DNA of 64,000 nucleotides from Geobacteraceae bacterium (GTDB lineage: Bacteria > Desulfobacterota > Desulfuromonadia > Geobacterales > Geobacteraceae). Under the pieces are notes generated by a model. The model was not told the DNA's origin. It did not search any database and saw only the letters and a program-made list of their open reading frames with translations. The position numbers and the translations under genes were made by a program. The stretch spans positions 100,644 through 164,643 of the forward strand of contig WSYB01000001.1 of NCBI GenBank assembly GCA_009773645.1, read 5' to 3'. Below, one piece after another: positions 1 to 8,794 of the stretch; within the stretch, counting starts at the first letter, position 1, and the number at the start of each line of letters is the position of its first letter.

Positions 1-1
1 C

Positions 2-3000
2 CTCGATGAAATCCCCCCGGTCTCCGACCTCACCGGCCTCGCCATCGACCCGGAACTCCTCGCCGGTCTCGACCCCCTCTTCCATCTCCTTCTTCACGCC
101 GGAAGACGGGCCTTCGACGACGGTGTCACGGACCCCCTGGACCGCACCCGCATCGGGGTGATCATCGGCAACCTGGCCCTGCCGAGCGAAAAGTCCGCCA
201 TCCTCGCCCGGCACTGGCTGGGACGGACCTTCGAAGAAAAACTCCTCGGCCGCTCCCTTGACCGGACAGCAACTGATCCCCTGAATCGCTACGTTGCCGG
301 CCTTCCCGCCGGCCTTCTTGCCCAGGGGCTGGGAGTAGGAGGAGGGAGCTTCACCCTCGATGCCGCCTGCGCCTCATCCCTCTATGCGATCAAGCTTGCC
401 GCCGACGAACTCCTCGCCGGCCGGGCCGATGCCATGTTGACCGGCGGTCTTTCCCGTCCCGACCCGCTCTATACCCAGATGGGATTCTCCCAACTCCGCG
501 CCTTGTCGCGCCGTGGCATTTGTTCTCCCTTCGACGCCGCCGGCGACGGTCTCGTGGTCGGGGAAGGAGCCGGAATTTTCCTGCTCAAGCGAACCGCGGA
601 CGCTCTGGCCCATGGTGACCGGATTTACGGGATCATCAGGGGAATCGGCCTTGCCAACGATGTGGGGGGAAGTCTCCTCGCCCCCCTTTCCGAGGGGCAG
701 CTCCGCGCCATGCGTGCCGCCTACACCCAGGCAGGATGGGACCCGCAGGATGTGGACCTCATCGAGTGCCACGCCACAGGAACCCCGGTGGGAGATGCGA
801 CGGAGGTCGCAAGCCTGCGGGAACTCTGGGGGGACTGGCGGCCGAAGGGCGAGCGTTGCGTCATCGGATCGGTCAAGTCGAACATCGGCCACCTCCTCAC
901 CGCAGCCGGCGCCGCAGCCCTGACCAAGGTGCTCCTCGCCATGGGCGAGGAAACACTTCCGCCGACCGCCAACTTTACCGCGCCGCCGACCGGGATCGAT
1001 CTTGACAACAGTCCCTTCCGCGTGCTGACTGCCGGCATTCCCTGGCACCGGCGGGACGCCTCCGTTCCGCGTCGGGCGGCAGTAAGCGCCTTCGGCTTCG
1101 GCGGCATCAACGCCCACCTTCTCGTCGAGGAATGGATTCCGACCGGGAGAGGATCTGTCCGCCGGGCTGAACCGGCTGTCGTCACCCCCACCCTGACCCT
1201 AACTGCTCACCCCCAAGACCGCCCCCCCATTGCCGTTGTCGGCATGGACGCCAGTTTCGGCCCCTGGCAATCGCTGCGTGCCTGCCAGGAGCGGATTCTG
1301 GGAGGTGATCCCGCAGCCGCACCCGCCGCGCCCCGCCGCTGGTGGGGCGCGGAAGAGAGTACATGGTTCCGGGATGAAAACCTCCACTGCACCCCCTTCG
1401 CCGGTTTTTACCTGGACGAGGTCGCCGTCGCCGCCGATCAATTCCGAATCCCGCCGCGTGAACTGGAAGAGATGCTCCCCCAGCAGCTCCTCATGCTCCG
1501 GGTGGCTGCCGGGGCCATGACCGATGCCGGCATCGGCCGTGAGGACAACCTCCATGCCGGGGTCTTCATCGGCATTGCACTCGACCTCAACAGCACGAAC
1601 TTCAGCTTCCGCTGGTCGATTGCAGAAAGAGCCGCCGCCTGGGGAAGAGAGCTCGGCCTCGAACTTTCTGCGGAAGAGCTGGCAGACTGGACCGCCTCGC
1701 TCCGGGACGCCGCCGGCCCCCCCCTTACGGCAAACAGGACCATGGGCGCACTCGGGAGCGTTGTAGCGAGCCGCATCGCCCGGGAATTCCGGGTCGGGGG
1801 GCCGAGCTTCACTCTGTCCAACGAGGAAGGCTCCGGCATCCGCGCATTGGAAACGGCGGTCCGGCTTCTTCAGGCAAGGGAGATAGATCGGGCGCTCGTC
1901 GGGGCGGTCGATCTGGCCGGAGACCTGCGGGCGGTCCTCGGGCACCATGCGGGGCGCCCCTTTTCCCGCACCGGCCGGGGACTCCCCTTCGATGTGCAGG
2001 CGGACGGAAGCATCATCGGCGAAGGAGCGGCTGCAGTGGTCCTGAAACGGTTCGACGACGCCGTACGGGACGGTGACCGAATCTACGCCGTAATTCGAGG
2101 CATCGGCAGTGCCGGAGGCGAAACGCTTCTCCCCGGAGACGCCGCCTATTGCCGGGCACTGGAACGGGCCTACGGCGACGCGGAGGTCGATCCGGGCACC
2201 GTCGGTTATCTGGAAGCCCACGGCAGCGCTCATCCCGCTGATGACCGGATGGAAGCGGCGGCCCTGGCCGCATTCTTCGGCCGGCCGCTTCCGGATGAAA
2301 CGGGAAAGGAAACGGCGAACCGGCACTGCGCCGTCGCCAGCGTCAAGGGGGAGATCGGCCATTGCGGCGCCGCTTCCGGTTTCGCTTCCTTTGTCCGGGG
2401 ATGCCTGTCACTCTACCAGGAGATCATCCCTGCGTGCCGTTCGGGAGAGACCCCTCTCCCCGAACTGGCAGAACCAGGACCGTTTTATCTTCCCGGCACC
2501 CCCCGCTACTGGCTCCGCAACCGGGCCGAAGGGCCGCGCCGGGCAGGAATAAGCACATTCAGCGTGGATGGCACTTGCAGTCACGTTGTCCTTGAGGGGT
2601 GGGAAAACGTTCCGCGCCGGGCCGAACCGGAACGGATCGCCCCGGTCGGTCCCGGAACCGAGTTCCTCTTTTCCGTCGCCGGGGAAAATCCGGCAGAACT
2701 CGCCCAGGGGCTCGACCTGCTGCGACGTAAGTCCGGGGAGGGAGTGAAAGACCTGGCGTCCTTCGCCCGGGAATGGCACGCCCATGTGGGAACCGCATCC
2801 GGGAAAATGCTTGCCCTTGCCCTTGTCGCCAGGAACCGGGAGGAAATGAGCGCTCTCCTCGACCACGGAGAGCGTCTTCTTGCCGCCGGTGGAGATGGAA
2901 GCGAGCCACTGCTCCCCCCCCCGCTTCGCGACCGGTTCTTCTACACCCCCACCCCCATAGGCCGTGACGGGAAGATCGCCTTCGTCTTCCCCGGCTCTGG

Positions 3001-6000
3001 CAACCACTATGCAGGCATGGGAAGTGACTTGTCATGTCGCTGGCCGGAAATCTTCCGCCGCCAGGATGCCGAAAATCTCCATCTGCGCAGCCAGTTCCAG
3101 CCGGAGCGGTTCTGGAACGGGGCACCCTCTGCGGAAATCGATGACAACCACCGCGCCGTCATTTTCGGCCAGGTCGCCGCAGGCTGCGCGGTCAGCGATC
3201 TCGTGCGGAGTTTCGGCGTGCATCCCCAGGCAGTGATCGGCTACAGCCTCGGTGAGTCTGCCGGCCTCTTCGCCCTCGGTGCATGGCGCGACCGGGACGG
3301 GATGCTCGCGCGGATGAACGCCTCCACCCTTTTCACCCGGGACCTTGCCGGGGAGTGCCGGGCGGCAATCCGCGCCTGGGGACTCACCGACGGGGAGGGT
3401 GTGGAATGGGGGGTCGGCGTGGTGGACGCCCCCGCTACCGAAGTACGGAAGGCACTCCTTACAACGTCGCGGGTTTATCTCCTCATCATCAACACTCCCG
3501 ACGAGTGCGTGATCGGAGGCGATGCCGAAGGGGTCAAGCGCCTCGTTGCCCTGCTTGGCTGCCGCTTCTTCCCCCTCCACGGGGTAACCACGGTCCACTG
3601 CGAGGTGGCGCGGGAAGTGGCCGAACCGTACCGTGATCTCCATCTCTTTGCGACCACCCCACCACCGGGAGTAACCTTCTACAGCGGTGCTCGGGGAAGC
3701 GCCTACGAGGTGAACCGGGAGAGCGCAGCCGACGCCATTCTTGCCCAGGCGCTCGATGGTATCGACTTCCCGGCCGTGATCGAGACCGCCTATAACGACG
3801 GGGTCCGCCTCTTCCTCGAAATGGGGCCGGGAAGCTCGTGCAGCCGGATGATCGGCCGCATCCTCGCCGGACGCCCCCACCTGGCCAGATCCGCCTGCTA
3901 TCAGGGGCAGGATTCGGCTGCGGCGCTCCTCCGTCTCCTCGGTCAGCTCGTTGCCGAACGGGTGCCCGTTGACCTCTCTCCCCTGTCTGCCGCACCGCCA
4001 ATCTCCATCATGGGCACCCACAAGGAAGCGCCGTGGGGGAACCGGGTGCGGGTCCTGACCGGCGGAATGCCGTTTAACCCCCCCCTTCCTCCCGTACGGG
4101 TAGTTACTCCCACCATACCCCCACTGAACTCCATGTACTCCGGGGACTCTCTGGAACCGGTGATCCGGGAATTTGCGGCCGCGCAGGAGGCACGGTTCAA
4201 GGCCCACGAAGCATACCTGCGCATCGCCGACGGGCTCACCCGCTCCCTGGCGGACACCGTGGCACTCCAATTGTCCATCCAGGAGGCGTTGGCCGGGAAC
4301 CGGGAACCGGGAACCGGGAACCGGGGAACGGGGAACGGGGAACGGGGACCAGTGGCGCCGGGGACGACGCAGCCCCCTCACCCGGCCTTTGACCGGGAGA
4401 TGTGCCTCGAATTCGCCCGCGGACAGGTGGCCCGCATGCTCGGCCCCGCCTTCGCCGAGGCCGACACGTTCCCCAGCCGGGTCCGCCTTCCGGACGAGCC
4501 CCTCATGCTCGTCGACCGGATCGTGTCGGTGGAGGGGATACCAAAATCCATGACCGGCGGCCGGGTGGTGACCGAGCACGACATCCATGGAGGCGCCTGG
4601 TACCTGGACGGGGGGCGCATCCCCACCTGCATCGCCGTGGAGGCGGGGCAGGCCGATCTCTTCCTCTCCGGCTACCTGGGGATCGACTTCATAACCCGTG
4701 GAGTGGCGGTCTATCGCCTCCTTGACGCGGTGGTCACCTTCCACCGGGAGCTCCCCGGCCCGGGGGAGATGATCCGCTACGATATCCGTATCGAGCGCTT
4801 TTTCCGCCACGGGGAGACCCATCTCTTCCGTTTCCGTTTCGATGCCACCTTAAACGGCACGCCGCTTCTCACCATGCGCGACGGCTGTGCCGGTTTCTTT
4901 ACCGCGGCCGAGCTCGATGCCGGAAAAGGGATCGTACGCAGCGGACTCGACCTCCGTCCCCGGCAGGGCAATCTCCCGGCCGACTGGGAAGAGCTTGTGC
5001 CGATGGGGAACGAGTCATACGACGCAGGCCGGCTCGACCGCCTCCGGGAAGGGGATCTGGGGGGATGCTTCGGTTCCGTTTTCACAGGCCTCGGCCTGAC
5101 GCGCCCCCTTACCATCCCGGCAGGCCGGATGCGCCTCGTCCACCGGGTCTGCGAGCTCGACCCCCGCGGCGGCAGTTACGGCCTCGGCTTCATCCGCGCC
5201 GAGGCGGACATCCGCCCCGACGACTGGTTCCTCACCTGTCACTTCGTGGACGACCGGGTCATGCCCGGCACCCTCATGTACGAGTGCTGCCTCCACACCC
5301 TCCGCATCTTCCTCCTCCGCATGGGGTGGGTGACCGAAGCCGGGGAAGGGGCATGGGAGCCGGTGCCGGGGGTGGCAAGCCAGCTCCGCTGCCGCGGTCA
5401 GGTCCTCGAAACGACACGGATCGCCGCTTACGAAGTGAGTATCCGGGAACTGGGCTACCGGCCGGAACCCTATGCCGTGGTGGACGCCCTCATGTACGCC
5501 GACGGCAAGCCGATCGTGGAGATCACCAGCATGTCGGTGCGCCTCACCGGGACGACGAAGGAACGACTCGCCTCGTTGTGGCAAAACGTGGGTATAGCGG
5601 CAACCTCAACTGCCACCCTCCCGCCCGGAGTCAAACAGCCGGCCGTCTATCCCAAGGAAAAGATCCTCGCCTACAGCAACGGCAGGCCGTCCGAGGCGTT
5701 CGGCGAGCCGTACCGGGTCTTCGACGACACGCGGACCATCGCCCGCCTCCCCGGTCCCCCCTTTCAATTCATCGACCGCATCACCAAGGTAACGGGAGAA
5801 CCTTGGCGTATGGTCCCCGGTGCCATGGCCGAAGCCCAGTACGATGTCCCCCCCGATGCCTGGTACTTTGCCGCCGACCGCCAGCCGCGCATGCCTTTCG
5901 CGGTTCTCATCGAGGCAGCCTTACAGCCGTGCGGCTGGCTTGCGGCCTATGTCGGCTCGGCCCTCACCAGCCCAACAGACCTCTCCTTCCGCAACCTGGG

Positions 6001-6718
6001 AGGAAGCGCGGTCCGGCACCGGCCGGTGACACCTTCGAGCGGCACGCTTACCGCCGCCGCCACCCTGAAAAAGGTGGCGACAAGCGGCGGCATGATCATC
6101 CAGGAGTTCGACTTCACGGTGGCGGATCTGCACGGGACCGTCTACGAGGGGGAAACCATGTTCGGCTTCTTCTCCAGGGAGTCCCTCGCCAACCAGGTGG
6201 GGGTCCGGGACGCCGCCCCCTACCGGCCGACGGCGGAGGAAACCGGGCGCGGCCGTAGCCTTCCCTATCCGGAAACTCCGCCCTATCCGGATAAAATGCT
6301 CCGGATGATCGATCTGGTCGAGCTCTTTGTGCCGGACGGAGGCCCCGCCGGACTCGGCTACATTCGGGGAGTGAAAGAGGTGGACCCGGATGAGTGGTTC
6401 TTCAAGGCACACTTCTACCAGGACCCGGTCGTCCCCGGCTCCCTCGGACTGGAATCGCTTATCCAGCTCGTGAAGCTCGCCGCGGTAGAGCGTTGGGGAC
6501 TGCGCGAGGGGAGCTTCATTGCGACGGTTGCCCCGGAACGTCGTCACCGCTGGATATATCGGGGACAGGTCGTTCCGGCAAACCGCCTCGTCACGGTTGA
6601 GGCATGGATCACCGCAGCCGATGACCGCGAACGGCTCCTCGTCGCCGATGGTTTTCTCTCGGTCGACGGACGGACGATCTATCAGATGAACGCATTTACG
6701 GTACGAATGGAAAATTAA
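2..6718 (+). CDS. PUFA-synthase-type megasynthase, PfaC/Pfa3-like (KS-CLF-AT-4x hotdog), 5' partial
   Basis: The frame is open from base 2, so the gene starts upstream of the window; the first in-window GTG/ATG codons are internal. Domains in order: a ketosynthase with intact Cys-His-His (codons 368, 770, 890; motifs DAACASS, ECHATGT, NIGH); a second KS-like domain whose active-site Cys is replaced by Glu (codon 1826, SNEEGSG), i.e. a chain-length-factor type; an acyltransferase (FPGSGN; nucleophile Ser at codon 3245 in GYSLGES); then four FabA-like hotdogs in two pairs, the second and fourth carrying the His motif (CHFVDDRVMPG, AHFYQDPVVPG). No ACP, KR or ER is visible; these would have to be upstream. 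The order KS-CLF-AT-DH-DH matches what I know of myxobacterial Pfa3, here without the C-terminal acylglycerol-phosphate acyltransferase. OleA starts 23 bp downstream, so the products probably feed hydrocarbon synthesis. Confidence 0.88.
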   Translation, partial: LDEIPPVSDLTGLAIDPELLAGLDPLFHLLLHAGRRAFDDGVTDPLDRTRIGVIIGNLALPSEKSAILARHWLGRTFEEKLLGRSLDRTATDPLNRYVAGLPAGLLAQGLGVGGGSFTLDAACASSLYAIKLAADELLAGRADAMLTGGLSRPDPLYTQMGFSQLRALSRRGICSPFDAAGDGLVVGEGAGIFLLKRTADALAHGDRIYGIIRGIGLANDVGGSLLAPLSEGQLRAMRAAYTQAGWDPQDVDLIECHATGTPVGDATEVASLRELWGDWRPKGERCVIGSVKSNIGHLLTAAGAAALTKVLLAMGEETLPPTANFTAPPTGIDLDNSPFRVLTAGIPWHRRDASVPRRAAVSAFGFGGINAHLLVEEWIPTGRGSVRRAEPAVVTPTLTLTAHPQDRPPIAVVGMDASFGPWQSLRACQERILGGDPAAAPAAPRRWWGAEESTWFRDENLHCTPFAGFYLDEVAVAADQFRIPPRELEEMLPQQLLMLRVAAGAMTDAGIGREDNLHAGVFIGIALDLNSTNFSFRWSIAERAAAWGRELGLELSAEELADWTASLRDAAGPPLTANRTMGALGSVVASRIAREFRVGGPSFTLSNEEGSGIRALETAVRLLQAREIDRALVGAVDLAGDLRAVLGHHAGRPFSRTGRGLPFDVQADGSIIGEGAAAVVLKRFDDAVRDGDRIYAVIRGIGSAGGETLLPGDAAYCRALERAYGDAEVDPGTVGYLEAHGSAHPADDRMEAAALAAFFGRPLPDETGKETANRHCAVASVKGEIGHCGAASGFASFVRGCLSLYQEIIPACRSGETPLPELAEPGPFYLPGTPRYWLRNRAEGPRRAGISTFSVDGTCSHVVLEGWENVPRRAEPERIAPVGPGTEFLFSVAGENPAELAQGLDLLRRKSGEGVKDLASFAREWHAHVGTASGKMLALALVARNREEMSALLDHGERLLAAGGDGSEPLLPPPLRDRFFYTPTPIGRDGKIAFVFPGSGNHYAGMGSDLSCRWPEIFRRQDAENLHLRSQFQPERFWNGAPSAEIDDNHRAVIFGQVAAGCAVSDLVRSFGVHPQAVIGYSLGESAGLFALGAWRDRDGMLARMNASTLFTRDLAGECRAAIRAWGLTDGEGVEWGVGVVDAPATEVRKALLTTSRVYLLIINTPDECVIGGDAEGVKRLVALLGCRFFPLHGVTTVHCEVAREVAEPYRDLHLFATTPPPGVTFYSGARGSAYEVNRESAADAILAQALDGIDFPAVIETAYNDGVRLFLEMGPGSSCSRMIGRILAGRPHLARSACYQGQDSAAALLRLLGQLVAERVPVDLSPLSAAPPISIMGTHKEAPWGNRVRVLTGGMPFNPPLPPVRVVTPTIPPLNSMYSGDSLEPVIREFAAAQEARFKAHEAYLRIADGLTRSLADTVALQLSIQEALAGNREPGTGNRGTGNGERGPVAPGTTQPPHPAFDREMCLEFARGQVARMLGPAFAEADTFPSRVRLPDEPLMLVDRIVSVEGIPKSMTGGRVVTEHDIHGGAWYLDGGRIPTCIAVEAGQADLFLSGYLGIDFITRGVAVYRLLDAVVTFHRELPGPGEMIRYDIRIERFFRHGETHLFRFRFDATLNGTPLLTMRDGCAGFFTAAELDAGKGIVRSGLDLRPRQGNLPADWEELVPMGNESYDAGRLDRLREGDLGGCFGSVFTGLGLTRPLTIPAGRMRLVHRVCELDPRGGSYGLGFIRAEADIRPDDWFLTCHFVDDRVMPGTLMYECCLHTLRIFLLRMGWVTEAGEGAWEPVPGVASQLRCRGQVLETTRIAAYEVSIRELGYRPEPYAVVDALMYADGKPIVEITSMSVRLTGTTKERLASLWQNVGIAATSTATLPPGVKQPAVYPKEKILAYSNGRPSEAFGEPYRVFDDTRTIARLPGPPFQFIDRITKVTGEPWRMVPGAMAEAQYDVPPDAWYFAADRQPRMPFAVLIEAALQPCGWLAAYVGSALTSPTDLSFRNLGGSAVRHRPVTPSSGTLTAAATLKKVATSGGMIIQEFDFTVADLHGTVYEGETMFGFFSRESLANQVGVRDAAPYRPTAEETGRGRSLPYPETPPYPDKMLRMIDLVELFVPDGGPAGLGYIRGVKEVDPDEWFFKAHFYQDPVVPGSLGLESLIQLVKLAAVERWGLREGSFIATVAPERRHRWIYRGQVVPANRLVTVEAWITAADDRERLLVADGFLSVDGRTIYQMNAFTVRMEN
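4293..4349 (+). repeat. In-frame heptanucleotide repeat in the AT-DH linker
   Basis: Four copies of CCGGGAA (4293-4320), then CCGGGGAA, then CGGGGAA units, lie inside the megasynthase reading frame and encode a Gly/Asn/Arg/Glu-rich linker between the AT and first hotdog domains. The unit is 7 bp, not a multiple of three, so gain or loss of one copy would shift the frame and remove all dehydratase domains. The repeat looks like intergenic short-repeat DNA rather than domain sequence. Confidence 0.9.
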
Positions 6719-6741
6719 ACGCCTGTCTTACGGAATGTTCA

Positions 6742-7782
6742 ATGAAATACGGTAAAGTCCATATTGAATCCATCGGGTACGAACTGGCGCCGGTGGTCAT
6801 CACGTCCGCCGAACTGGAAACCCGTCTGGAGCCGCTCTACAGGGCGCTCCGCTTTGCACCGGGGCAATTGCAGGCCTTGACCGGAATTCGGGAGCGACGC
6901 TGGTGGGAGCCGGGATACCCCCTCTCCCGGGGGGCGATTGCCGCAGGGAAAAAAGCCCTCTCCGTCGGGATCGATCCCCGTGACATCGGCGTCCTCATCT
7001 ACGCCGGAGTCTGCCGTGAACAGTTCGAGCCCGCCACCGCCTGCCGGGTCGCCGCAGGGCTCGGCATCGGGGGAAACGCGGCGATCTTCGACCTCTCCAA
7101 CGCCTGCCTAGGGGTCTTGAACGGCATCCTTGAGGTGGCGAACAGGATCGAACTCGGCCAGGTCAGGGCCGGTCTCGTCGTCTCCTGCGAAAGCGCCCGG
7201 GAGATCAACGACATCATGATCGCCCGCATGCTGGAAGAGCGGAACATGGAACACTTCGCCGCCTCCCTCGCCACCTTGACCGGCGGCTCCGGCGCCGTGG
7301 CGGTCCTCCTTACCGACGGCTCCCATTCCCCATCCGCGAGACGGCGCCTCCTGGGCGGCATGACCCAGGCCGCCCCCGAGCACCACGGTCTCTGCCTCTG
7401 GGGAGTGACACAGAACGGCAAAGGGGAATTCAGCCAGACCATGAGCACCGACGCGGTGAACGTCATGAATTACGGGGTGGAACTCGGCCGGCGCACCTGG
7501 GCGGCCTTCCTCCCCGAGGTGGGGTGGCGCGCCGACGATGTGGACAGGGTGGTCTGCCACCAAGTGGGCTCAGCGCACCAGAGCGCCATCCTGAAGACCC
7601 TCGGCATTCCCCCTGACAAAGACTTCACCACCTACGAGTTTCTCGGCAACATGGGGACCGTCTCCCTCCCCTTAACCGCCGCCCTTGCGGAAGAGCGGGA
7701 GGTTCTCCTTCCCGGCGACCGGGTCGGACTCCTCGGCATAGGGAGCGGGCTTAACTGCCTCATGCTCGGGGTAGAGTGGTGA
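6742..7782 (+). CDS. oleA: OleA, acyl-CoA (acyl thioester) head-to-head condensing thiolase
   Basis: 346 residues, KASIII/thiolase fold. OleA joins two fatty acyl thioesters by a non-decarboxylative Claisen condensation to a beta-keto acid. The triad is visible as Cys122 (SNACLG), His273 (VCHQVG) and Asn303 (LGNMGT). The ATG at 6742 follows the megasynthase stop by 23 bp, with only a weak GGA-type Shine-Dalgarno, so coupling to the upstream gene is likely. Assignment as OleA rather than a FabH rests mainly on context: oleB, oleC and oleD follow in order on the same strand. The Glu that helps OleA bind two chains was not located with certainty. Alternative: a FabH-like starter enzyme for the megasynthase. 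Confidence 0.9.
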   Translation: MKYGKVHIESIGYELAPVVITSAELETRLEPLYRALRFAPGQLQALTGIRERRWWEPGYPLSRGAIAAGKKALSVGIDPRDIGVLIYAGVCREQFEPATACRVAAGLGIGGNAAIFDLSNACLGVLNGILEVANRIELGQVRAGLVVSCESAREINDIMIARMLEERNMEHFAASLATLTGGSGAVAVLLTDGSHSPSARRRLLGGMTQAAPEHHGLCLWGVTQNGKGEFSQTMSTDAVNVMNYGVELGRRTWAAFLPEVGWRADDVDRVVCHQVGSAHQSAILKTLGIPPDKDFTTYEFLGNMGTVSLPLTAALAEEREVLLPGDRVGLLGIGSGLNCLMLGVEW

Positions 7783-7783
7783 T

Positions 7784-7872
7784 CCCTCACCCCTGCCCCT
7801 CTCCCAGAGGGAGAGGGAAAATAACTACTCTTGCAGCTCCCTCTCCCTCTGGGAGAGGGTTGGGGTGAGGGG
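7784..7872 (+). repeat. GC-rich dispersed inverted repeat forming the oleA-oleB junction
   Basis: Two arms (7784-7805 and 7851-7872) are near-perfect reverse complements of the CCCTCTCCC/GGGAGAGGG type. The same repeat family recurs near 24672, 35101 and 59502. The only Shine-Dalgarno-like run before the oleB ATG (GAGGGG, about 7868-7873) lies in the right arm, so a folded transcript would hide it. No T-tract follows, so this is not a typical intrinsic terminator. Confidence 0.85.
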
Positions 7873-7882
7873 ATTGGACCGT

Positions 7883-8794
7883 ATGAGCCTTGACATAGAT
7901 AAATACTATCCCTTCACCGGTCACTACCTCGACCTGGACGGTCTCCGGTACCATTACCTGGACGAAGGGTGCGGAGAACCGGTGGTGATGCTCCATGGCA
8001 ACCCCTCCTGGTCGTTCTACTATCGCAACCTCGTCATCGCGCTACGCGACCGCTGCCGGTGCATCGTTCCCGACCACATCGGCTGCGGCCTCTCCGACAA
8101 ACCCGGGGACGATCTCTATGACTATACCCTTCCCCGTCGTGTGGCCGACCTGGAACGGCTCCTCGACCATCTGGGCATCACCCGGAAAATCACCCTCGTC
8201 CTCCACGACTGGGGGGGGATGATCGGCATGGCGTACGCAGCCCGACGTCCGGAACGGATCGGACGGCTCGTCATCATGAATACGGCCGCCTTTCATCTGC
8301 CGGAAGGAAAGAGGTTCCCCTTTACCCTGAAACTCTGTCGTGACACACGGCTCGGCGCTTTTCTCGTGCGCGGCTTCAACGCCTTCAGCCTTGCCGCCTC
8401 CTTCGTCGGCTGCAAACGAAACCCGATGCCGGCAGAACTGAGGAAAGCATACCGGATGCCGTACAACTCGTGGCGCAACCGGATCGCCACCCTCCGCTTT
8501 GTCCAGGACATCCCGCTGGCCCCCGGCGACCGGACCTATGATCTGGTAAGCTCCGTGGCGGCGGGGCTTGACCGGTTCAGCGCCCTCCCCATGGCCATTT
8601 TCTGGGGAGAGCTGGACTTCGTCTTCGACGGCTCCTTCCTCGCCGAATGGAAAAGACGCTTTCCGGAGGCGGAGGTGCACCGCTATCCCGACGCCGGCCA
8701 CTATATCCTGGAGGACGCGCGGGAGGAAGTGACCCCCCTCATAGTCAGCTTTCTCAACCGCACCGAAGAAAAGGAAAGAAACGGGACACCATGA
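7883..8794 (+). CDS. oleB: OleB, beta-lactone decarboxylase (haloalkane-dehalogenase-like alpha/beta hydrolase)
   Basis: 303 residues. OleB family members decarboxylate cis-beta-lactones made by OleC to give cis-olefins. The alpha/beta-hydrolase fold shows the oxyanion motif HGNPSWSFYYR, the nucleophile Asp109 (HDWGG) and the catalytic His273 (DAGHYI), as in haloalkane dehalogenases. The ATG at 7883 (MSLDIDKYYPF) is preferred to the in-frame GTG at 7865 because the family starts near this point and the GTG lies inside the dispersed repeat. The stop overlaps the oleC start as ATGA. Without the ole context it would be called a haloalkane dehalogenase. Confidence 0.9.
   Translation: MSLDIDKYYPFTGHYLDLDGLRYHYLDEGCGEPVVMLHGNPSWSFYYRNLVIALRDRCRCIVPDHIGCGLSDKPGDDLYDYTLPRRVADLERLLDHLGITRKITLVLHDWGGMIGMAYAARRPERIGRLVIMNTAAFHLPEGKRFPFTLKLCRDTRLGAFLVRGFNAFSLAASFVGCKRNPMPAELRKAYRMPYNSWRNRIATLRFVQDIPLAPGDRTYDLVSSVAAGLDRFSALPMAIFWGELDFVFDGSFLAEWKRRFPEAEVHRYPDAGHYILEDAREEVTPLIVSFLNRTEEKERNGTP

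Noticed and set aside
3032-4822. Long open frame on the - strand inside the megasynthase gene
   Set aside because: It is antisense to conserved AT and hotdog domains, lacks any recognisable domain and reflects high GC content.
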